Shown here: positions 53,172 to 61,225 of the stretch, one piece after another
How positions within the stretch are numbered: position 1 is the stretch's first letter
How the letters are laid out: each line of letters begins with the position of its first letter
DNA from: Fluviicola sp.
GTDB taxonomy: Bacteria; Bacteroidota; Bacteroidia; Flavobacteriales_D; Crocinitomicaceae
Assembly: GCA_017983675.1 (NCBI GenBank)
Contig: JAGOAZ010000007.1
Location: 62,001 to 126,000 of the forward strand
Direction: 5' to 3'
Length of the DNA: 64,000 nucleotides
Made by a program: the position numbers and the translations under genes
The notes under the pieces: generated by a model
The model's input: only the letters and a program-made list of their open reading frames with translations
Told to the model about the DNA's origin: nothing
Databases searched by the model: none

Positions 53172-54803
53172 ATGAAATTGAAATTACTTGTACTGCTTTT
53201 CCTTTGTTGGACAACTCAATCCGTTTTTTCACAAAAAGACGCGCCAAAATTAGTTGTCGGTATTGTCATTGATCAAATGTGCTACGATTATCTATACCGC
53301 TTTTATCCCAATTTCGGCAAAGGTGGTTTCAAGCGATTAATGGACAAAGGTTCTCATTTTCGTAATGTCACGTACAACTATGTTCCAACATTTACTGGAC
53401 CAGGTCATGCTTCCATTTACACAGGTACAACACCGTCAAATCATGGAATTATTGGAAACGATTGGTTTCACAGATCGTATAATCGTGGCGTTAATTGTGT
53501 AGACGATACGAGTGTTACTGCCTTGGGAACACAATCGGTTGATGGACTTTGCTCGCCTCATTTTTTACGCGCCAATACGATAACCGATCAATTGCGTTTG
53601 ACCTATCCATCGTCGAAAGTTATTGGGGTTTCTCTCAAAGACCGCGGTGCAATTTTACCTGCAGGACATTTAGCAAACGGCGCTTATTGGTACGACTATA
53701 GTACCGGAAAATTTATTTCTAGTTCTTTTTATTTTAAATCTCTTCCAACTTGGGTGACCGATTTTTCAGCGCAGCACCCAATTGGTTCTTACTTAGCTAA
53801 ACCCTGGAATTTATTAAAAGATTCAGCGTGTTATTACTACCTAAAAATGGATGATTCACCATACGAAGTCTTGATTGCTGGCAAAACGAAACCGATTTTC
53901 CCGTATACGTTGTCGGAGTTACCTTTTGACCAACAATTAACGAATTTCACAGCTTTTCCTGAAGCAAACACGTATTTAACCGACTTTGCAGTTGCTGCAA
54001 TGAATGCAGAAAACTTAGGAAAACATACAACTACTGACTTTTTAACAATAAGTTATTCGACACCAGATATCGCTGGCCATGCATTTGGTCCGTATTCGCT
54101 AGAAATGGAAGACATGTACTTTCGTTTGGATAATGAAATTGCACGACTTTTAACAACGCTTGACAAACAAGTAGGGAATGGTAATTATGTTGTATTCCTA
54201 ACTGCCGATCACGCCGTAGTTCCTGTCCCAGAATTATTGATAGACCATCAATTGCCTGGAGGATATTTGTTTTTAGCAGACAAAGAAAAGGGGTTGCGTG
54301 ATTTATCATTGCAAACCTATCAAGTTGATGTGGTCGATCGCATTGAAAATGCAAATATTTATCTCAAGAAAGAATTTTTAAATACGCCCTTGACGAATAA
54401 TTACTTAAATACACTAAAAACAGCAATCGGTCAATGGAGTGAAACGAAATTAGTGTTAACGAAAGTAGAATTACAGCAAGCTCCAGTCAATAATTGGGCA
54501 GAAATGATGCAAGCGGGATATGATCCAGAACGCAGTGGGGATTTGATTTTTATTTTGCAACCAGGATTTTTACCCAAATCAACAGACACGCCAGGGGCGC
54601 ACAAAGGAACAAGTCACGGTTCGGCCTTCAATTATGACACACATGTTCCTGTTTTGTTTTATGGAAAAGATATTCCCCAACAAGATGTGTTTACGCCTTA
54701 TTCCATAACGGACATTGCTGCAACATTGGTTCATATACTAGATGTGCAGCGTCCAAATGCAATGATCGGTAAGCCAATGCTTGAACTTTTTTTGAAACGA
54801 TAA
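53172..54803 (+). CDS. Secreted alkaline phosphatase family protein (PafA-like)
   Basis: This 543-residue protein has a signal peptide (MKLKLLVLLFLCWTTQSVFS) and the alkaline phosphatase / phosphodiesterase fold. Family blocks are VVGIVIDQMCYDYL, the nucleophile region TFTGPGHASI (Thr75 probable), HGIIGNDWF, STPDIAGHAFG, LTADHAVVPVPELL and SHGSAFNYDTHVPVLFYG. The metal ligands (Asp, His) appear in place. PafA-like enzymes release phosphate from monoesters in the periplasm, independent of calcium. Monophosphatase versus diesterase activity is uncertain. Confidence 0.88.
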   Translation: MKLKLLVLLFLCWTTQSVFSQKDAPKLVVGIVIDQMCYDYLYRFYPNFGKGGFKRLMDKGSHFRNVTYNYVPTFTGPGHASIYTGTTPSNHGIIGNDWFHRSYNRGVNCVDDTSVTALGTQSVDGLCSPHFLRANTITDQLRLTYPSSKVIGVSLKDRGAILPAGHLANGAYWYDYSTGKFISSSFYFKSLPTWVTDFSAQHPIGSYLAKPWNLLKDSACYYYLKMDDSPYEVLIAGKTKPIFPYTLSELPFDQQLTNFTAFPEANTYLTDFAVAAMNAENLGKHTTTDFLTISYSTPDIAGHAFGPYSLEMEDMYFRLDNEIARLLTTLDKQVGNGNYVVFLTADHAVVPVPELLIDHQLPGGYLFLADKEKGLRDLSLQTYQVDVVDRIENANIYLKKEFLNTPLTNNYLNTLKTAIGQWSETKLVLTKVELQQAPVNNWAEMMQAGYDPERSGDLIFILQPGFLPKSTDTPGAHKGTSHGSAFNYDTHVPVLFYGKDIPQQDVFTPYSITDIAATLVHILDVQRPNAMIGKPMLELFLKR

Positions 54804-54852
54804 TTGAAAACTGCTCAAAACTGACTTTTTTTCAAATTTATTAGACTGAAAG

Positions 54853-54882
54853 TTGCACTAATAGAAAAAAAGAGTAATTTTG
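54853..54882 (+). promoter_or_regulatory. Promoter upstream of tRNA-Leu
   Basis: TTG at 54853-54855, a 19-nt spacer and TAATTTTG at 54875-54882 form a full Bacteroidetes promoter. The predicted start is about 75 nt before the tRNA, so a trimmed leader is expected. The roughly 310-bp stretch 54804-55117 holds only this promoter, tRNA-Leu and a terminator. Confidence 0.78.
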
Positions 54883-54963
54883 TGACCCTCAAAAGATTGG
54901 TCGAACGAGACGGTTTGAGAAATTGAAATAACGTTATTAAGTACCTTGAGTGCTTCTTAATAT

Positions 54964-55045
54964 GCGGATGTGGTGAAATTGGTAGACACGCTAGACTTAG
55001 GATCTAGTGCCGAGAGGTATGCGGGTTCGAGTCCCTCCATCCGCA
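54964..55045 (+). tRNA. tRNA-Leu(UAG)
   Basis: The acceptor stem pairs GCGGATG (54964-54970) with CATCCGC (55038-55044), discriminator A at 55045. The anticodon loop CTTAGGA carries TAG at 54998-55000. A long variable arm confirms a class II tRNA. CCA is not encoded, unlike tRNA-Ser in this window. Confidence 0.96.
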
Positions 55046-55051
55046 CTTCAG

Positions 55052-55086
55052 ATGGTCTCGTTGTTTATCAATGGAGACCATTTTTT
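55052..55086 (+). terminator. Terminator between tRNA-Leu and tig
   Basis: ATGGTCTC (55052-55059) and GAGACCAT (55074-55081) form a perfect 8-bp stem followed by a T-run. Confidence 0.75.
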
Positions 55087-55117
55087 GTTTATACACAACT
55101 TATCAAAATAAAAAGGA

Positions 55118-56470
55118 ATGAACGTAACTCGTCAAGAAGTTAATGCTGAAACAGCCATTTTAACAGTGAATGTTTCTCCTGCAGATTACCAAGGTAAAGT
55201 AAATGCATCTTTGGAGAAATACCGTAAACAAGCTAAAGTACCTGGATTTCGTCCTGGGAAAGTTCCAATGGGACTGATTCAAAAACAATATGGTAAAGGT
55301 GTTTTGGCCGAAGAAATCAATAAATTGGTTTCAGATGCTTTGTACCAACACGTGAGTGAAAACAAATTGGACATCTTAGGAAATCCAATTCCACAACAAG
55401 GTTCAGAAGTAAAAGGCGATTTTGATAATCCTGCTGACTTTGAATTTACGTACGAAATTGGTTATTCTCCAGCGATTCAATTGGAATTAGGCGCGAAATC
55501 AAAATACGATTACGTCAAAGTGAAAATTGATGATACCTTAATTGACAAGCAAATTGATGATTTACGTCGTCGCTATGGAAAACTTATTTCTGCTGATGCA
55601 GTAAATGATACTGACATGGTGCTTGCTCAATTTGTTGAATTGAACGAGGATGGAACAATCAAAGCTGGCGGAATCATGCACTCTTCGACAACTTCAATGG
55701 AGTTTGTAGAAGACAAAAAAGTGAAAAAATCGCTTGTTGGAAAAGTTGTTGGTGATAAAATCACTATTTCAGCTTCTTCAATTACAAGAGGTGACCGCGA
55801 TAAAGCAGCAATGTTAGGTATCAAAGAAGAAGAGTTGGCAAACCATTCGGATAGCTACCAAATGACGATTAACGATATCAAACGCATGGATTTGGCTGAA
55901 TTAAACCAAGAATTGTTTGATAAATTATTTGGCGAAGGAGCAATCGATTCAGAGAAAGCATTGCGTGAGCGTATTGCAGCTGATTTGGATCAAATGTTTG
56001 CAAATGATTCAGACCGTTTATTGACAAGATCTATTTACCGTGACTTAGTTGAAAAAACGCCAGTTGCATTGCCAAATGAATTTTTGAAAAGATGGATTCA
56101 ATTGTCAAATGAGAAACCTGTTACGAAAGAACAAGTGGAAGCGGATTACGAAAACTATTCGAAAGACTTGAAATGGCAATTGATTCAAGGTCATATTTTC
56201 AAATCAAACGACTTGAAATTAGATCAACAAGAAGCAATTGAGTTCACAAAAGGATTGATTGCAAATCAATACGCACAATATGGAATTCCAGCTCCAGAAG
56301 ACAAAGAATTGGTTGAACAAGCAATCAAAGCATTGTCAAACAAAGAAGAGTCAACACGTATTTATGATATGTTAGCTGAAAATAAATTGACGCAATTCTT
56401 TAAAAGCACAGTAAAATTAACGAACAAAGAAGTTGCTTACGACACGTTTGTTGAAATGGCATCGAAATAA
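55118..56470 (+). CDS. tig: Trigger factor
   Basis: This 450-residue ribosome-bound chaperone binds nascent chains. The N-terminal ribosome-binding domain carries the signature GFRPGKVP (about 43-50), followed by a PPIase domain (about 145-240), which looks divergent as is common in Bacteroidetes, and a helical C-terminal chaperone domain. Length is normal. The start ATG is 31 nt after the tRNA-Leu terminator; no clear -7 box lies between, so it may depend on read-through. A strong terminator follows. Confidence 0.95.
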   Translation: MNVTRQEVNAETAILTVNVSPADYQGKVNASLEKYRKQAKVPGFRPGKVPMGLIQKQYGKGVLAEEINKLVSDALYQHVSENKLDILGNPIPQQGSEVKGDFDNPADFEFTYEIGYSPAIQLELGAKSKYDYVKVKIDDTLIDKQIDDLRRRYGKLISADAVNDTDMVLAQFVELNEDGTIKAGGIMHSSTTSMEFVEDKKVKKSLVGKVVGDKITISASSITRGDRDKAAMLGIKEEELANHSDSYQMTINDIKRMDLAELNQELFDKLFGEGAIDSEKALRERIAADLDQMFANDSDRLLTRSIYRDLVEKTPVALPNEFLKRWIQLSNEKPVTKEQVEADYENYSKDLKWQLIQGHIFKSNDLKLDQQEAIEFTKGLIANQYAQYGIPAPEDKELVEQAIKALSNKEESTRIYDMLAENKLTQFFKSTVKLTNKEVAYDTFVEMASK

Positions 56471-56493
56471 ATAATTAACTTTTACAAAATGAT

Positions 56494-56524
56494 AAGAGCG
56501 GTTCATTGAGCCGCTCTTTTTTTT
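56494..56524 (+). terminator. Terminator of tig
   Basis: AAGAGCGG (56494-56501) pairs with CCGCTCTT (56511-56518) around a 9-nt loop, followed by a T-tract. Confidence 0.8.
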
Positions 56525-56549
56525 ACTTTATTTTATAAGTTGTATTGCG

Positions 56550-57137
56550 TTAGCCAATTGTCAAATATACAAGTAGTGAAAACAACAACATAAATAATCC
56601 AACTAATGCAATCATAACTCCGCCTAAAAGAAAAATAAAAAATCCAATAAACACGAGAAAATCAAAAGCTATCACTACAATAAATAATGTTGCAATACCA
56701 ATAGCAACTAATCCACATATCAAAAATATAAGCCCGTTTTTAGCCAACAAATCGCTTCGTGCAGCACTAGGATGAAAAAAACCTAACTGTTTATATTTAT
56801 ACTTATTAGTTGATGTTGCTGGTACTTTTTTTAGTCTTTCTTTGCTTGATATCTGTTTGGTTTTTTGAACTGGTTTGGGTAAACTTATCATTTGTTGACA
56901 GCTAGCAGTCAAAATTATCGAATCTTGATTAAGTGAAAAGCTGTCTCTTCCTTTTGCTGTTAAATTGGTTGTATTAGTTGATTCTAGACTTGATGGTAAC
57001 AATGATTGTGAATTGTTATCGTTCAAGATAATAGAGACGTTTTTTTTCCACTCAATATGATAACCAGGTTGATGTAATCGTTTAGTAACGGTACATCCAA
57101 CTAATATAAAAAGAAAACAAGCTATTAGTTTGTTCAT
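56550..57137 (-). CDS. Putative lipoprotein with C-terminal membrane helices (paralogue 1)
   Basis: This 195-residue protein starts with a lipobox signal (LIACFLFILVGC, Cys15). TVTKRLHQPGYHIEWKK follows, then a low-complexity middle, and two C-terminal hydrophobic segments (about 130-190) preceded by AARSDLLAKNGL. It is clearly paralogous to the product of 58022-58618 (shared HQPGYHIxWK and SRADLL/ARSDLL blocks). Function unknown. It is the last gene of a minus-strand operon of three, 3 bp behind the barrel protein gene. Confidence 0.7.
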   Translation of the reverse strand: MNKLIACFLFILVGCTVTKRLHQPGYHIEWKKNVSIILNDNNSQSLLPSSLESTNTTNLTAKGRDSFSLNQDSIILTASCQQMISLPKPVQKTKQISSKERLKKVPATSTNKYKYKQLGFFHPSAARSDLLAKNGLIFLICGLVAIGIATLFIVVIAFDFLVFIGFFIFLLGGVMIALVGLFMLLFSLLVYLTIG

Positions 57138-57140
57138 GAA

Positions 57141-58016
57141 CTAAAAATGATACCACAAACCAAGTCCAAAAGTAAACGTTGAAAACGAGATGTTTGGTGT
57201 TCCATGGTTAGCTACTTGATCAATTTTGTGCGATAAAAAAAGACTTTTCGCTAGGTTCAATTCCAAAGAGATCGCTTTCAAATTATCCAAATACCAAGTA
57301 ACGCCTTGTCCAAAAGACAGTTGTATACTGGATAAAGTAGACGGAATTGTAATTTCTTTCGGATAAATCCAACCACCATTTACTTGTATTGTGTCATTAA
57401 CATCAAACGGAATGGCAGTTGAAATGTGTTGGTATTGAAGTCCAACTGGTAAATAAAATACCGTGTTTTTGTTTTCAGCTTTGTAATGATACGTATAGCG
57501 TGCTCCGAACTGGGCGATTTTATAATCATTTGTATTGATGTTCATCGCAGCAGTTCCACCGAAATAATGTTGTTGACCAATATATTTCCCAAAGGAAACA
57601 GAAAGGTTACTTGTTAATCCCAAATAAGAGCGTTGGTTCAAAAAATAACTATCAGGTTGAAAAGAGTTGCTGTTTAAATTGATCATTTCTACTGAAAAAC
57701 CTGCGTTAAAACCGTAAGAGTTGTCTTTTCTTTCATAGATTTTCGCAGCTTTTTTCTTCTTTTTTATAGGAACAACAACGTTTTCTTCAAAAAACTGGTA
57801 TTCCTCGCGACCAAACGTATATTTGCGCCCGAACAAATCCTTGAAAACGATAACACCACTATTCGAATCCAATGAAAGAATTTCTCCCTTCATGATAACT
57901 CCCGTTTTTAAGTGAATGATATCGTACACATTGAATTGGCTACTATCCGTTTGAGAAAAACTCATGGATGAAATGAATAAAAATGCGAATAATAAAAGTG
58001 TTTTAATCTGTACCAT
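57141..58016 (-). CDS. Outer-membrane beta-barrel protein, unknown function
   Basis: This 291-residue protein has a signal peptide (IKTLLLFAFLFISSMSFSQ) and an N-terminal small beta domain (DIIHLKTGVIMKGEILSLD, KYTFGREEYQFFEE). A basic linker (PIKKKKKAAK) and an outer-membrane barrel ending FTFGLGLWYHF follow. It lies between the two paralogous lipoprotein genes with 5 and 3 bp spacing, so they probably form one envelope complex. No family name is recognised. Confidence 0.7.
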   Translation of the reverse strand: MVQIKTLLLFAFLFISSMSFSQTDSSQFNVYDIIHLKTGVIMKGEILSLDSNSGVIVFKDLFGRKYTFGREEYQFFEENVVVPIKKKKKAAKIYERKDNSYGFNAGFSVEMINLNSNSFQPDSYFLNQRSYLGLTSNLSVSFGKYIGQQHYFGGTAAMNINTNDYKIAQFGARYTYHYKAENKNTVFYLPVGLQYQHISTAIPFDVNDTIQVNGGWIYPKEITIPSTLSSIQLSFGQGVTWYLDNLKAISLELNLAKSLFLSHKIDQVANHGTPNISFSTFTFGLGLWYHF

Positions 58017-58021
58017 AACCT

Positions 58022-58618
58022 TTAACCAAAAATTAAAAAAACAATTAATGAAAATAATAATATCAATAGACTAGCAATCAAAGCGCCTGCACCAATTAAC
58101 GTGAGTATAACGCCAAAAATCCAACCAACTTCTCCGCCAAAAACAAAGAAAAGTAATCCAATACCAATTGTTACGGCCGCAACTAATAATAATATTAAAC
58201 CGACTCGTACCAATAAATCAGCCCGTGAAGCACCGATATATTGGTTGTTTGTTGATTTCACAGCTGATTTTATGGTGCTGATTTGCTTCCCGACTTCGTG
58301 TACAATCTTTTTGGGTTGAATTAGATGCGTTGCATGATGTCTTGACTGTTTGTTCTCAACTATTATTGGTGCTTGTTCTTCAAGCACATTTGTTGCTAAA
58401 ATCGATGAGTCAACTGTTGCTGTAGCATCATTTTTGATCAAAGTTGTGATGGAATGTTGTGTTGTCGTTTCATTCATTAATGGCCCACGATTAACAATAT
58501 TTATGTTTCTAATCGATTTCGTTTTCCAATCAATATGATATCCTGGTTGATGGACCCGCTTGGTCATTGTACAGCCTGCAAACACAAAAAGACTTATTAA
58601 AAACAAGAATTTCATCAC
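58022..58618 (-). CDS. Putative lipoprotein with C-terminal membrane helices (paralogue 2)
   Basis: This 198-residue protein has a lipobox signal (FLFLISLFVFAGC) followed by TMTKRVHQPGYHIDWKT, a polar middle rich in Ser/Thr/Asn, the block GASRADLLVRVGL and two hydrophobic C-terminal segments (about 135-195). It is a paralogue of the product of 56550-57137. Both a lipid anchor and membrane helices are predicted, an unusual combination. It is the first gene of the operon; start at 58618 or the adjacent ATG at 58615. Function unknown. Confidence 0.7.
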   Translation of the reverse strand: MMKFLFLISLFVFAGCTMTKRVHQPGYHIDWKTKSIRNINIVNRGPLMNETTTQHSITTLIKNDATATVDSSILATNVLEEQAPIIVENKQSRHHATHLIQPKKIVHEVGKQISTIKSAVKSTNNQYIGASRADLLVRVGLILLLVAAVTIGIGLLFFVFGGEVGWIFGVILTLIGAGALIASLLILLFSLIVFLIFG

Positions 58619-58702
58619 ATATTTTTTTGCAATTTACAAAATATTTTTTGTTACGATTAACTCCAATTGTCGTTATATGATTGAACATAAAAATTTAAGG
58701 TC

Positions 58703-59245
58703 ATGAAAAGGTTAGTGAAAATTGGAATAATAATTAGCAGTGCACTTTTATTGTCATTTGAATTATTGCCTGAAACAACTGTGATTGCTTTTCATATTAA
58801 TCCTACAGGTAAAGAAGAAATTATTCCACAATTTGCGAATCAGGAAACAAAATTTATTAGCTATTTGAATACACAACGAATCAAACGTAAATTAAACCCC
58901 TTGCGGATCAATAGCCAATTAATGAAAGCTGCTCGTTATCATGCAGCTGACATGGCCAATGAAGGGTATTTCAACCACGACACCCACAATATAGTAAAAG
59001 GTAAGTTGATGAAATCAATGAGTACATTTGACCGCATTCAACAATTTTATCCTGGTTTTACCAATTGTGAAAACATAGCTGCAGGAAGTACAGACTATAT
59101 GGGAGTATATCAACAATGGTTCAATAGTCCGGGTCACAAAGAAAATATGTTCAATGCCACATCTGATATTATTGGAGTTGGTTGTTACTACGATGAAAAT
59201 AGTCCTTATGGCTATTATTGGGTGATGAACGCTGGAGTCGAATGA
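58703..59245 (+). CDS. CAP domain (SCP/PR1-like) secreted protein
   Basis: This 180-residue protein has an N-terminal hydrophobic signal (IGIIISSALLLSFELL) and a CAP domain (about 48-180): FISYLNTQRIKRKLNPL, AARYHAADMANEGYFNHDT, NCENIAAGS, QQWFNSPGHKENMFNATSDIIGVGC and YYWVMNAG. The conserved His/Glu cleft residues (YHAADMA, HKENMF) are present. CAP proteins in bacteria are often extracellular and of unclear activity. Confidence 0.88.
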   Translation: MKRLVKIGIIISSALLLSFELLPETTVIAFHINPTGKEEIIPQFANQETKFISYLNTQRIKRKLNPLRINSQLMKAARYHAADMANEGYFNHDTHNIVKGKLMKSMSTFDRIQQFYPGFTNCENIAAGSTDYMGVYQQWFNSPGHKENMFNATSDIIGVGCYYDENSPYGYYWVMNAGVE

Positions 59246-59312
59246 AAACTAATTGGAATTACGTCATTTTGTCACGTTTATTTTTCGGTTTGTTTTTTGA
59301 TTATAGAACAAT

Positions 59313-60107
59313 ATGATCGAAAAAAAACACCCATTTGGAATAGCAGCGGAGGCAATCGTTTATCCAATACTGTTACTCTTGGTTATGTGGGTGGTGTATT
59401 TAGCTGAGTTAATGACGGATTTACCAATCATTTCACTTGGAGTAAAGCCGCATGCTTGGTCGCAATGGTACGGTATTGTTTTTATGCCATTAATTCACGA
59501 CAACTCAGATTTCGGACACATCCTAAATAATTCACTCCCCACATTTGTGTTACTTGCTGCTTTGATTTATTATTACCGGGAGGTTGCGCTTCAAGTTTTC
59601 ACCTTGGTTTGGCTCATGTCGGGTTTAACTATTTGGTTATTTGCCGCGCCAACAGGTGGTTATCACATTGGCATGAGTGGTGTGATTTATGGCTTGTTTG
59701 GCTTTCTATTTATTTCTGGCTTTTTCCGAAATTACCGGCCGCTTCAAGTGATATCATTAGGTGTAGCCTTGTTTTATGGTAGTATGATATGGGGGATTTT
59801 CCCGCAAGAAACAAAAGTGTCTTGGGAAGGTCATTTTGCGGGATTTTTAACAGGCTTAGTACTTGCTGTCATTTACCGAAAGTTAGGTCCAGTTCGACCA
59901 AAATACACCTATGAAATTGAAAAAGAAATGGGAATTGAACCGCCCGATTTTGAAGGAATATGGAACGAACAACAAGCGGCTGCACTTGCCCAACAATTGT
60001 TAGAAATTGAACAGCGCCAACAACAAGCATTACACATCGTGTATCATTACAAATCGCAAAATGATAGCGCGGTTAAACCGCTACCTCCGGACGAAAACGA
60101 GCCGTAA
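59313..60107 (+). CDS. Rhomboid family intramembrane serine protease
   Basis: This 264-residue protein has about six membrane segments and the catalytic pair Ser122 in HIGMSGVIYGLFG and His174 in WEGHFAGFLTG; a DFGHILNNS motif (His69, Asn72) supplies the oxyanion site. A cytoplasmic Gln-rich C-terminal tail (about 210-264) follows. Rhomboids cleave transmembrane proteins. The 3' end overlaps the convergent sixA gene by 35 bp. Confidence 0.88.
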   Translation: MIEKKHPFGIAAEAIVYPILLLLVMWVVYLAELMTDLPIISLGVKPHAWSQWYGIVFMPLIHDNSDFGHILNNSLPTFVLLAALIYYYREVALQVFTLVWLMSGLTIWLFAAPTGGYHIGMSGVIYGLFGFLFISGFFRNYRPLQVISLGVALFYGSMIWGIFPQETKVSWEGHFAGFLTGLVLAVIYRKLGPVRPKYTYEIEKEMGIEPPDFEGIWNEQQAAALAQQLLEIEQRQQQALHIVYHYKSQNDSAVKPLPPDENEP

Positions 60108-60549
60108 TTATACCTGTTCCTTGAATGAGTTGGTTCCAATTTTCTAATTCAAATTGTAATTGTATAAAACCTGCTGTTTGCAAGTGAATTTGCTCTCCAA
60201 TTAACAGTGATGCCAAATCAGACAAACCTTCATTATGACCAATAATTGTTAGGGTTGAAGTCGTTTGACTTGCTATAAGTTGTTTGATTTGCTCGGCTTC
60301 TGCTAAATAAAGAGCTTTCAAAAAAACAATACCTTGTGTCCGTTCAGGAAAAAGTATGCGACTTGTTTGAGTTGTTCGTACTGCAGTTGAACAGATTATA
60401 TCACCTAAGTTTGCCGCTGATTCATTCAAAAATGCTGCTAATAACGCACTTTGTTTCTGACCTTTTGGCAATAGTTCACGGTCAAAATCACGACCACTTT
60501 TTGATTGCGGTTCCGTTTTCGCGTGCCGTATTAAATTTAATTGTAACAT
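60073..60549 (-). CDS. sixA: Phosphohistidine phosphatase SixA-like
   Basis: This protein of about 158 residues belongs to the histidine phosphatase superfamily: LNLIRHAKTEP with the catalytic RHG-type motif (here RHA) at the N-terminus, LLPKGQKQSALLAAFL, ICSTAVRTTQTSRIL and IIGHNEGLSDLA. SixA dephosphorylates phosphohistidine on signalling proteins. The ATG at 60549 was chosen because RHA should lie near the N-terminus. Its last 35 bp overlap the rhomboid gene antisense. Confidence 0.85.
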   Translation of the reverse strand: MLQLNLIRHAKTEPQSKSGRDFDRELLPKGQKQSALLAAFLNESAANLGDIICSTAVRTTQTSRILFPERTQGIVFLKALYLAEAEQIKQLIASQTTSTLTIIGHNEGLSDLASLLIGEQIHLQTAGFIQLQFELENWNQLIQGTGIITARFRPEVAV

Positions 60550-60574
60550 CTGTTTTATTTTTACCAACCTTTTT

Positions 60575-60582
60575 CAAAGATA
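60575..60582 (-). promoter_or_regulatory. Promoter of sixA (-7 box TATCTTTG)
   Basis: The minus strand reads TATCTTTG, matching TAnnTTTG, 25 nt before the sixA ATG. No TTG at normal spacing is visible. Confidence 0.5.
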
Positions 60583-60643
60583 GTTCGTTATTGGTTGCTG
60601 TGAGTGATAAACTTTTAGTAATTTTTACAAGCATTTAAAGAAA

Positions 60644-61225
60644 ATGGATCAAATTCACTTAAGCGGATTATTACAACAATGTTTGCAACAGGACAGAAGG
60701 GCACAAAAAGCGCTCTATGAAATCTGTTACAAGCAATTCATTCGCTTGTGCATGACCTATAATTCAAATCACGAAGATGCACGCTTTGCATTGAACAATG
60801 CATTCTTAAAAATTATCAAAGGATTGGAATCAGTTGATCACAATAATTTGAATTTTTATTCGTGGGCAAAGCGCATTATTGTTAATTCTTTAATTGATGA
60901 TTACCGAAGAAATAAAAATCACGCAGAACTAATTGTCAATAAAGATTCAGAAAGCGCACTCGAATTTCATGCGAAACCTACTGTGAATGATGCTGATGCT
61001 AGCTTGAGCTACAACGAGATTATGGGCTTGTTAAAAACAATTCCACCAATTAGTGCTCATGTTTTCACGCTTTATGTCATAGATGGTTACAACCACCGTG
61101 AAATTGGTGAGTTACTCGAAATTACAGAAGGAACGTCAAAATGGCACTTATCAACTGCTCGTAAATTACTGCGTGATCGCTTGCACATGTTGGAACAACA
61201 AACCGAAAAACAATTCAACTTATGA
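60644..61225 (+). CDS. ECF-type RNA polymerase sigma factor
   Basis: This 193-residue sigma-70 family protein has region 2 (about 20-95: ALYEICYKQFIRLCMTY, FYSWAKRIIVNSLIDDYRR) and region 4 (about 125-180: LLKTIPPISAHVFTLYVIDGYNHREIGELL, TSKWHLSTARKLLRDRL). It is linked by a 4-bp ATGA overlap to a membrane protein, which is the usual position of the anti-sigma factor. Confidence 0.9.
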   Translation: MDQIHLSGLLQQCLQQDRRAQKALYEICYKQFIRLCMTYNSNHEDARFALNNAFLKIIKGLESVDHNNLNFYSWAKRIIVNSLIDDYRRNKNHAELIVNKDSESALEFHAKPTVNDADASLSYNEIMGLLKTIPPISAHVFTLYVIDGYNHREIGELLEITEGTSKWHLSTARKLLRDRLHMLEQQTEKQFNL

